From the NCBI GenBank assembly GCA_030867875.1, contig JAOWCC010000936.1, forward strand, positions 13,338,095 to 13,402,094: 64,000 nucleotides of DNA, given 5' to 3'. The position numbers were made by a program, and so were the translations under genes. The notes below the pieces were generated by a model that saw only the letters and a list, made by a program, of their open reading frames with translations, was not told the origin of the DNA and made no database searches. The stretch comes from Actinernus sp. WN-2022 (Eukaryota > Cnidaria > Anthozoa > Actiniaria > Actinernidae). Below, in pieces: positions 15,001 to 27,000 of the stretch; position 1 is the first letter of the stretch; every line of letters starts with the position of its first letter.

Positions 15001-18000
15001 AAGAAAGCTTAGATGGAAACATATTAAAACTCTGAATCGCTTGAAACCAACACCACGATCTCGCTATTTGCCGTGCTGTTTCCCTGTCACTGACATTTAA
15101 GGCCTTTGATTTCTGTGCCCTTCCTTTGTCATTTATAGGTTAGGACCTTTCGTCTTTTCCATTTTCCAAGTCATAAGAAAACTAGAACCGGCTATAACAT
15201 ATTCTCGATGCGGCGCGTAGCTTTGATCGGAAATCAACATTACATTTTCAGGAAATCTTGGGCTATTTTCTACGCTTTCGATTTTCAACCAAAATAGAGT
15301 TTTTAAAAAGCTCTAACTCGAGAAGAATTGATTCGATTTGTCTGAATTGTTTTACACAATGTCAATTGATATATCTGCTGCAAAATAAAAAATTGTTGGG
15401 GAATTGGGAAATTCTAAAAAGAGAGCTCTTGACGGTGTTTCCCGCATATTTACCCTTATATCTAGTCGGATTTTCACCGAAAGCATGATAAACCAAATCG
15501 AATTTTGATATTCCCCTGCACGGTTTTGTAATACGATTCCTCCGAAATGCGACAAAGCAAGCATAAAATATTTTTGGAGTTGGAGCTTCTGAAAGCCATC
15601 TCACTTGATCGGAGAATTTTCAAAATCCCCCACCCCGTCTCCAAAAAAAATAACAAAAAACAAAAACGAGATAGCCGAATTTGCACAGAAAATAATCGAG
15701 CGAGACAATTGCAATATCACCCAGAAAAAAAATCAAGCAAGGGCGCCAGAAAAAATTCTTGCAGCAACTGAGAAGTCGTAAAAAATTTCGAGCAAAAAAA
15801 AACCGGGCCCCCTCTCCATCAATTTTCAAATTGTCCGTCTAGTTGCCAATGAGAATAAAGCTTTCAGCGTTAATTTCGTATTTGTGTTGCAAAAACCTTT
15901 CTTCAACAAGGGCAATAAAGTGGTTCAATGTTAAATGCGTAACGTTCAAAAGTTAAAATTAAATAACAAAATAGTCAGACAAAGAAGTCATGCTGAAAGA
16001 TAATACCGTTAAATTAGCGTCACGCCACTGCTGCAAGAGCTCAAGTGACCCATACAACAGTCCGTTTCATACAGAAACCTGTATTTAGCGGGGCCATCAG
16101 ATTTCGCGTCCGCTAAAAAAAAGAAGGAAATTTGAGATGTTCGTATCACTATATCACCGTATCACTGTATCACTGTATCACCGTATCACCGTATCTTGGT
16201 ATCACTGTGTCATTGTATCTTGTAACACCGTGAAGGTATCCGGTAACCTTAACTGAAAGTTGCTTTACTTTACTTTACATAACTTTTATGCGAGATTAAT
16301 TGTCGAAAATAGACTAGTTTGAATTTCGCTTCTTGTAATGGGCTCCTGAAGCGACTAAATATAAAACCAACAAGAAAATGCGCGCGAACGGCGACTGAAC
16401 CGCAAATGAGTTTACAGCCTTGCTTCTTATTAGCTAACAGCTCATCATCCGATTGTCGCCAACCAATGGGATTTCTTCCCACATGTGAGAGCTATTAAAT
16501 ATTTTGTTTTATATTTCTCGTCGGGAGTTGCTAGTTTTCGATCTTTTGGTTAACTATTTAAAAAAAGTACTACGCAAAAAATAGGCCGTATGCGTAATGG
16601 TGTCGTGCTTTGTTGAGAGGAAATGTTGTGCCAAAGTAAGGCTTGGAGGTAATCACAAGAGCGTGACATCTCTAAAGAATAACTTGAAGCGAATGAAGAA
16701 AAAAACTTGACAAAACGTTTACTCAAAGTTAAGATTATCTTAAGGTCATTTTATATGAAGCAGATAATAGTTTTATCAGAGATCTTGTTTAAAATATTAG
16801 GTAATTTGGCCTCGTATATTGATGAACGACTTTTTCCGGTATACCTATTGTTTATTTAAAGTCCTTGAAGTTACTCTGCTGGATTGTGTTTGGTATAAGT
16901 CAGTCCACTCTGGGCTAGGACCCGCGGCTTCCCGATGTCAAAACTGAGCTAACCGGGATGTGGTTGAGCGTTTGACGAAATTGTGTTGCTGGATTTATTC
17001 CATGTATCGAGTATGAGGGAGGATCATAGCTATTAGAAGTAGTGAGTTTTTTTATATCACGAAGGGAAGTCTTATTTAATGGGATCCAAATCTTGAGATT
17101 TCATGTCCGCCATTACCCGAACCCGTTCCTGTGACAGAGCTAATTCCAGCGGGCGGCGCTACGTTTCACGCTATAAGTGAAGTAGATGTTTATATATTTT
17201 TTCCTAAATGGAAAGAATAGCATTATATAATTAGTATGAATATTAAGAACAGTCTTATCTCGATCAATGGCTGCGTAAAACTGTCGTGATACTACCGAGA
17301 GCTTTACAATAGATGGGCCGTATCACCCAAAATGGACCCGGACGACGTTCAAGTGCAATAATTCATACAATCGAATTCGTAATAACAAATTGAAGAAAAT
17401 ATTGTATTCTGTATTTCAAATCAGCCTTTGTTAGTTATCGTCTGTAACATGTACATTCAAGGTGCATAGATCGGTTTTCAATTGAGTGTGAAAAAGAAAT
17501 TGTTTTCGAATTTGATTTGTTATCCATGATTGCGTTTACTGTGCCTCGTGATTGGTTGAAGTAAAACCAATCGTGAATTACTTCAGTTGGTGATTGGTTT
17601 ATTGATCTTTTTACTTGCTCGTGATTGGCTCACTGGTTTTGATTTTACGACACTCACTTCAAAACCGTTTTATTCATTGCGCTTTAACCAATCCTCAGAT
17701 TTACTCCACAAATATATACATGTACAAAGTAATGTCTCACCATACTCTCTCCAATCTTTTGTAAACCGCTCCTGTTTAGGAATGCATCTATTACCATCTC
17801 CTAAACACGCTCGACATCTGTCCCTGACGTTACCTGAACCAATCACATCGTCGCAGCCTACCGCCTGAAAATATAAAACAAAACAATTATACTTACTGTT
17901 AGAAGAAAAACACCTGACCGATTCTCAAGACACTATAAGTGTACTGATTACCGCTGTTAAAATAATGGGCGTGGGAAATGTGCAATGAGAAATCTGAAAT

Positions 18001-21000
18001 CCTACAGGTATTAGATTTTTAAAGGGAACCTCCATTGAAAAAAACATTTTTGCTCTCAAATTTTTGTTATGGATACCTAAATCATTTGCTGTGTTTGTTT
18101 CCTGTAAATTGTACATTAGGTGTCATTTATGGACCGATTTTCCTGTCCATAAACTCGTTTGAATTTCCCGTGCGCCGCCATCTTGGATCTTATGACGTCA
18201 CACTGTTGTCCCTATTGTTACACAACAAAAGAGCTATTGTTTTCTGATAATAGAGGCATATATAATGTCTATTGCTATTATATATACCGGAATAGAATGA
18301 GTCAGCATACAGTCTCAAAAGCCCGGGATGCGGCCCAGATGTAATAGAATGTCAAATTTCAGATATTTTACTCACAACGCGTTTTCCCGTGATACAAATA
18401 TCCCGTATGTCAGGATCACTGTCATATTTAGTGCCGTCAGCAACATCACCCTCTCCAGTGGCCGTTGATCCTTGTCTACACCACAACTCACACAGGTTCC
18501 CTGTGGTAAAGATGCGAAGCGACGGTTAACATTTTAGGAACGACAGTAAAACAAATGGAGGTGCATTTTACTAGCACATTGCTATTTATAACAATCAAAA
18601 AGGTTTATCACGTGATTGGAATTGTGTCACGTGAACCGATAACCGCTCTACGTCACATGACAGTAATCAGCGATTATTATTCAACACATCGTAACATTAC
18701 CCAATTAACAGATATTGTACAATAGCTGTTATCGGAACGAATTTAACAGTTGTTTCCATTCTACGAAATGCTAGAGTGTTTCAAAAACAATGAAATCGCC
18801 TAAATTATCAATCGAGCTTTATGAAGAACAAAAGTAAAAACGTTGAAGATTGGCTGCTCAAATCATATTCCATACTGATTGCTTCTGCTCAAATACATCT
18901 AGTACATGAAGAAAAACAGCTAGCAAATTACCTCACACTCAAGAGTGTGATTTCTTCATCTGAACGGGGCACACTTCACCGTTTGCAACGTGAAATGTTA
19001 TTGGTTACCCTAACAATAGCCTACCCCTAAAACAATACAAACCCTAACCCTAAAACAATGGAATTCTTTATCAGTGAAGTCCAATAGCATACGACCTATA
19101 GAACAGTGAAGTCTAACCGATCTGAACCCTTGCAAAGCGAATTGTTTATCCTCGAAAAGTGGAAGCGAATTCACGAATTTAATGTCTGTCTATCCTGAGA
19201 TAACACCGTCCGTGGCGATCACTTGAACACTTCCAGCATTTCTCGAGGCAAAGAAACAAATCCTGTTCAATATTCTACGGCTTTAAGTGGAGAAAATCCG
19301 TGTAAGCGGCCCAAGGAACCATGCAGCAGTTCAATCTTCGTGTGAATAGCCAACATCCACTGGATTCCCTTTTCTCTTTTATTTTTTTAACATTTCAAAT
19401 AACTTTAACTACTTTACCTAAGAGTAACAGAAAGATACTTTGAATCCGAATAAAATATAATTTGTGTTTTTTACCAACTGTTTTCTAACCATCGGCTCAC
19501 TTTGAAATTGTTGACTTCGCTCAAAGACAAAAGGCGCAAAAATTTAACACAAACATGGCGCACGCGCCACCAGATTCCCGCCAAAATCGTTGTTTGAAAT
19601 AAGGTTGTTTGTGCGTGTGTTGATGCTGCGTGCGTCGATGTGTTGAATAATAAAACAATTATCTTGCGGAATATCGCCTGATTTTAGCCAACTCGGGACT
19701 TCGGTTAAGTATGTGGCGATATTCCACACCGATCTTGCAGGATACGTTTTAAATAACCTACATGTGAGCGTAGCGCACTCCAGTAAAATAAGTATTTGAA
19801 GGATTATAATAAAAAAACCGTCTCGTTCGCTAGTCAGCCCTAGAATATACGCCAAGTCGACCTTATTTGCCGACACAGAGGGTGGTAATCACCGCGAAAG
19901 ATTTGTTTGCGTCCGCAGTGGTTCCTTTACGTCCCCACTTCTGGAGACGGGAACGCTATTTTTTTTACGGAATTACGTGGTCATCCGAGCCACGAGGTAT
20001 TCACAGTCTCCAATGTAGAGAGCCAGGTTTTTACACCTTGAGAATAATCACTGCCTTGACATGGTTGTTCATGACGGTGATCCACTGCCAGAGTTCAAGC
20101 AAACGAGCAGTCTCGGTAGTTATATTCCTTGAAAAGAACTCTGTTGTTCGCATTCGGCTTCTGAGAATTGCAACTAATTTATGCATCGTAAAACGGCTAT
20201 CCGCTACGTCATCAGTATGGAATTTTCTGCATCGCTCCCGAGACGTCTCTTTCGCGAGTGGGGAGCGATAAGAGTCGGCTGGTTTCCCAGGCTACGACGT
20301 GAAAGGCGGAAGCGCTAACTACTACACCGCGGCTCTCATTGCGGCTCTCATCGCGGCCCTCTGCGGCGTTACTTGGACTTCAGTGAGTGCATTTGGATAA
20401 TAACTGCTCTTTAACCTTGCTTGCTCGGTCTGTACAGAGAAATATCAGACTGAGGTATTTTCTGCACAGACTGACTTCTTACCTTTATTTTTTTAATGTT
20501 TGGTCACTTCCGGTTACCTCCTTTTCCGAAAGGAGCGAACATATATTGTTTGAACCAAATAATAAGAACTAATACTTTTCTTTGGACATTATTTGTTCCT
20601 CGAAACTCAGTTTCCCTCGATCTTCACTCTAGGAAAATGTTCGCTAATATCATTGAATATTCCAACGCCACAAGTAGGTTACTAGGTAGCCTTAGTCTAA
20701 CTTCTTCCTTTCATTTTGTGTACATTTTTGTTTCCATCCCGCTCGAATGATCTAGTAAGAAAAAACGATTAACAATAAACTTACCCTTTGTATAGTAATC
20801 GGTGTAAGACGAGCTCTTAACTATACACTGAGTTTTGCGGTAATGGTCACTTCCATCAGGACAGCCCTGTAAACAATATCACATATAAAAATGTTGTGAT
20901 GAGCGACGCAAGCATAAGCGCAAGCGACAAACGCAGACGCAGCACCGTAATTAATAATCCCAATTACGGCATTGCTACTTACGTTGCTAGTGTAAACGTG

Positions 21001-24000
21001 CCTCACGGCGAGACCTTTACTTTCTCAGCCAGCCAGACACAGCTATTTTCATATCAACTGACGAACCTCGCGCAATTGTGGGATGGTTAAATTCAACGCA
21101 GTTATGCAAAACTGACTAACGTATCAAATTTTGTGTAGATCGTGACTTTAACTGTTTGTAGCCAATTAACAGCCACCAATCGAACATTGACTCCATACAT
21201 GTACAACACCATGACATAGCCCCTTTAACTGTTTGTAGCCAATTAACAGCCACCAATCGAACATTGACTCCATACATGTGCAACACCATGACATAGCCCA
21301 TTTCACTGTTTTAGCCAATTAACAGCCACCAATCGAACATTGACTCCATACATGTGCAACACCATGACATAGCCCATTTCACTGTTTGTAGCCAATTAAC
21401 AGCCACCAATCGAACATTGACTCCATACATGTGCAACACCATGGCATAGCCCCTTTAACTGTTTGTAGCCAATTAACAGCCACCAATCGAACATTGACTC
21501 CATACATGTACAACACCATGACACAGCCCATTTAAGTGTTTGTAGCCAATTAACAGCCACCAATCGAACATTGACTCCATACATGTGCAACACCATGACA
21601 TAGCCCATTTCACTGTTTTAGCCAATTAACAGCCACCAATCGAACATTGACTCCATACATGTGCAACACCATGACATAGCCCATTTCACTGTTTGTAGCC
21701 AATTAACAGCCACCAATCGAACATTGACTCCATACATGTGCAACAACATGGCATAGCCCCTTTAACTGTTTGTAGCCAATTAACAGCCACCAATCGAACA
21801 TTGACTCCATACATGTACAACACCATGACACAGCCCATTTAAGTGTTTGTAGCCAATTAACAGCCACCAATCGAACATTGACTCCATACATGTGCAACAC
21901 CATGACATAGCCCCTTTATTTGTTTGTAGCCAATTAACAGCCACCAATCGAACATTAACTCCATACATGTGCAACACCATGACATAGCCCCTTTAACTGT
22001 TTGTAGCCAATTAACAGCCACCAATCGAACATTGACTCCATACATGTACAACACCATGGCATAGCCCTTAATGCTTTGCACAATTTTTTCTCACGCCGCT
22101 TCATAATTTATTCATAGGCAAGCCTTGGCGCAAGCACCATACGCAGACGCAGTAACGCACTGATTATTAACGGCGCTTGTTTTGATATTACATCTGTGAG
22201 AAGAACAAATACTGTCAGTGAACAATGCATTACTGCGTTTGTGTATGGTGCCAAGTCCAAACGATTACGTTTTCATTTTTCACATTTAAACGCAAACAAT
22301 TTGTTGTAATTTCATCTCCCGTCCACACGGAAGATGGAGGACATGTACAGGTCGAAACGATTTCAAAACAATACCGCGGTTCACACGAATGCATTTTCAA
22401 ATGAAAACGTGTTGGTGTGGAGGGGGCCTTAGAGCTGAGCCCTCAATTGGTTTGATAGCGGCCTTGGGGATTTAATAGGATGGTTATATTCAACTGTCCT
22501 TCATACAAAGTTCACTAACGGGAAGTATCGCAATCCCGAAAAACAAAAAACAGAATAATTACATCAAGAAAACAATGAGAATAAATGACAGAGTAAAGGG
22601 AAATCGATTGGAGGTGGAAAATTGCATTTACAAACAGGTTTTGATATATAATAACACTACCGATATCGTACAAGTGTTTTTAAATAAATGAAGCCAGATG
22701 TTTTGGCCATCCAGTACAACGACGCGTAATTTCTGAACTGCAAAAGGCCCATAACTTGCTTACCTACAATATGTTAATTGCTATTAACATACGTACTTGT
22801 TTGTTGCAGATCTCCCATTTTCCTATAGCCAGCGCAGGACAATTCTTACCTCCGAACTTAGGACTGAAAATATAATGATTGAACCAATAGCTTCATTCAC
22901 TGATGCTATCAGTGTCTGAAAATAACATTTATAAAAAAATATTGCATGCCTGCCAAAGTATGCAGTGTATGTGCCTCAGGTCCAAAAATGTCTCATTATT
23001 TTCCCCGCACCACGCCTCCTCCCAAAAGGGCGCAATGAAACGGGTCTGAGTTACGATGAAATAGGGCCACCATCTGTGAATAGACTACGTGGCATAGCTA
23101 GTGTGAGCCGAACAATGACTGTTTCCTGACGTTGTTTAGAACTAGAAATTAGAAGAAAATATCACAAGCAACTAGGTCTTATCCACTATCACAACGAGTA
23201 GTTCAGCAATATTATATCAGCAACAATTGCGAGTTGTCTGGACTTGCTACAAGTGAACCACTTTTTCCCCGGGCGACAAGCGAACGGCGCGAGCGTTAAC
23301 GCGAGGGACAAAGCCTTGGGTGGTCGACTTGTTTCCTTTGTGTTTCCCCCCCCCAATAAAACGCCCAGATGACGTATCAAGTTTCGTGGAAGCAGGGCTA
23401 CCCTTGTTGCGAAGTGTTTGGCAAGACTGCAAAGATAACATCTGGCCAGGTCTGCTAAACATAATTTATTCATTTTCAAAATGGAGACCGATAGTGATAG
23501 GCTAACATTCCCAACAAAGCGTCTAATTGGTTAAGTTAATACCGATCACGTTCCATTCCGCCATTCCTACTTGCTTTCATTGGCTACTTTAAAGCGGCCG
23601 TGTCAACCAGTTTTCTTTCCGAGCCTCACAAGCTATCAGTGTCCTTCCCTGCAATCCAGTTCTGAATTAAACAAATTAAGGTATCCAAGATCCGTTGATT
23701 ACTGTTCACATTTCTTAAAAAAGTCGCACTCTCACTGGAGCTGAGGAGCTCGAGCCATAAAACGCAATTTTGGCTTGACGCCATATTATAGGACATCAAC
23801 AATGGAGACTGAGACACCACTTTAAGAAGCGTGCTGGGAGCCGTCAATTATTTCTGCATGAAACTTCTGACCTCCTGACCTTGCCCAGAGGTGATATTTT
23901 TGCCTGCTCGCCTCGTGCCGAATGGCTCTCTAATTACAAACGAAAGGCAAAACATATAAACTTCTGGTTCCCCGGGTAAGGTGGGGCCAGAGATGGCAGC

Positions 24001-27000
24001 TAGACAGAAAGTGGGGCACTTTGGTGCTTTTAACGTGAATCTACAACTACTAGACATAAATGATTGACAGGTGTGCACTCACTTAAGATGTTTTGATTGC
24101 CTACTGTCATAATTAAACACCAATTTTTTTTGTCACGGTTTTTTTATGTTACACTGTTTACATTGCTGTTGTTACTGGTTGTTTTTAAGAAGGGAACCAT
24201 ATAATAATTGTAAATTATAAAAAGAGCAGTATTAAGGTTATCAGCGTACAGCAGGCAAAGTAGCAGAATATTTAGAAAAATCCGTTGGTAAGTTTCGCGC
24301 CAAGTCCATCGTCCTGCGCAAACCCGAATCGAAAAAAGAAAGCGGGCGAAGGCCTTGAGAAAGTCTACCAGTTGTTGATTGGATAACGTGAACGGTTCAG
24401 ATCTCCAGCAGGCCAGGTTACGTACCTTGGATTGTCGCATTTACGTGTTCGATGTCTCACACCACCGCCACACGTCCTGGAGCAGACACCAAGTGGTCCC
24501 CAAGCTCCCCATCCACCATCGAGTGCAGGAGGGAGACTGGTGCCAACATCTACACAATGACCACCAACACACCACTAGGTGAACAAGATATAGTAAGAAC
24601 GGACATGGCATGTACCTAGTTCTGTTAGGCCTGGTTTTCACTAGTGACATAAGCACAAGCAACATACGCAGACGTAGTGTCGTATTTATCATTAGCAGTA
24701 CCTGTACTACTCTCGACTGATCGATAGCAATATGTTAAGTATGGTTTACACACTCTAGTGACATAAGCACAAGCAACATACGCAGACGTAGTGTCGTATT
24801 TATCATTAGCAGTACCTGTACTACTCTCGACTGATCGATAGCAATATGTTAAGCCTGGTTTACACTAGTGACATAAGCACAAGAAACATATGCAGACGCA
24901 GTGCCGTATTTATAATTAGCAGTACTTGTCCTACTCTCGACTGATCGATAGCAATAGTAAGGTGATAAATTCGTAACTCAAATGTTTTGCTGACTTCGGT
25001 CAAAGGGATTTTGATACAATTTGCACTGTTTACGTGTATATATTGTTATCAGCTTGAATAGTTTCCAGTTGTTTGAAAAACATCGTTCACAATTACGTCA
25101 CAATTATGACAGTAGTATATGTGATTGCGCCGAGATTTTCATAGTATCAGTTGTATCAATAAATTGTGCACTGTTTGTGAAAACTTGAGCAGAATCAAGC
25201 CCAAAATCGTAAATCTATGGCAATTTTTTTAAATTCGCAGAATGGCTTCGGAGTTTCGATCGAGACCTTAATACATAGCTTATCCCATACTTTTGTAAAT
25301 AGTTGTAATACATAACTTAATCGTGCGTTTATACATGAGCCTCTGGCTCGGGAGACTGGGAAACCACTCCCGACGTCAACGACGGTAAATAACTTATCCT
25401 GATCCTCATCCGTAGTAAGTAACTATCGAAGACACTCTGATAGGTTGGTTTATGGTCAGCATGAAGTAGGCTCCATTGAGTTATTTACCTTACTTTATCT
25501 GGATTCAATACAGCTTTAATACATTACATATGCAAAGCTTCTTTACTCTTACTTTTCTATTACCACACGGTGTGCCATCCACTGGGGGGTCTCCTCTCGA
25601 GCTGCACACACTTCCACGGCTACAGAACAGTGTAGCGCAGTTATTCTGTAAGGATGTCAAAAAGATTGCTTCAACATAGACCAGACAATTCAATTTGGCG
25701 TCGAGTACTACTAGTACATGGACTTTTGTCCAAATAAACTAAGACAGAGTAGGATCTTAAGGGCGGATCAGTGTTTTAGCGCAATGGCTCGACATTTAAA
25801 ACAGTCATTAACAAATTTTGCAGTTATAACATCAATCCTAGAGTTTGGGCTTAACATGGCATTTTAAGCGGTTTTCATTGGGCCACTGCGCTACTATTAA
25901 CTTAAAATCATTTTCAAGTGAGAAATATAACGCATTTCTAAGATAATCGTAGCTCTTGCATCTCAGTCCAAAATGGGCTTCATCCTCAATCTCCTCACTG
26001 GGGAGGCAGAAATGACATAACTTCTCATCAACTGTTTTAAATGGCCTAGCATGCCTTCCTTTTCAATTTCCAGATCGTGGTTACTTATTTTGAGCTTTCT
26101 TTGTTAGGGCAATTCTATGCTTCATCATTTTAATGTTAAGATACTCCTCAAGTTCATGTCACACTTTAAAGGTCCTGTAAGTCCTTAGCTTATTTCGCTG
26201 GTCGGTTCTTCTCCTTGTGTCATTGTGAATATCACCAAACCATTTTTGGATTTCTATATCAATAATTAGCCTTAATTTGTTTTAGCTTCTTGGAAATTGT
26301 TATTACGTTATTAGAAATGTTAATAGGGAGGACCAAAAGGTTTCCGAAACCTAGCCTGAGGATTATCTCCCTCATTTTGTTACTCCAGCTTTTAGAGTTA
26401 TAAAGTTACCTCGCATTTTTATCCAATCAAATTACAGATTTACGTGACGACAATATTAAGGTATCGATATCGTGGTCTTGCCAGTACATTTCTAAATGTA
26501 CTCAATGTATCTGTCGTGCCTAGCTATATTTTCTTTAAACTTATTGTCCCCGAGTAGTGCTTGAATCGGTCAAATTGAATTGAAAACGGTTAGAAAACCA
26601 TTGAGATGATATATTAACGTTAATTATATCTAGCGCCTCGTGTGCTTACCTAAACGGAAACTGAACTCTAAATCAACACAATCGAGATTTATCAGCGGAC
26701 AATTGCTGATCATGACTTCTCGTACTTTAAAACTAATATTCTCTTGATACACAGAGAAATAAAATAGCAGAGGTTATTTCTTGCAAATACATTTTTGTAT
26801 AGTCGTTGGGTTCGTTTAGGGTTCACCTTGAAGCAACTATTTCACGAGAACAGAGTTAACTGTGTAATCAGTGCCAATTGTACGTAACATGCCTACCGTT
26901 GTGACAGGACACAATCCGTAGGAAGGACCATTTGCAAGTCGACACTGCTCGTTACCATCGAACTCATGGCCGGGCGGGAGTCTGGGTAGAGTGATGTTGG

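Noticed and set aside
19867..20271. 134-residue plus-strand frame
   Set aside because: Composition is erratic, there is no motif, and its right end matches a piece of the 32.5-kb foldback family, so it is likely repeat sequence.
21116..22081. Series of minus-strand frames repeating [20 protein letters not shown]
   Set aside because: These are frames through the 77-bp satellite, offset by exactly one unit. Not genes.
23189..23479. 96-residue minus-strand frame with a basic, hydrophobic pattern
   Set aside because: No splice-consistent link to the ADAMTS gene, no recognisable domain, and a poly-C run in the middle.
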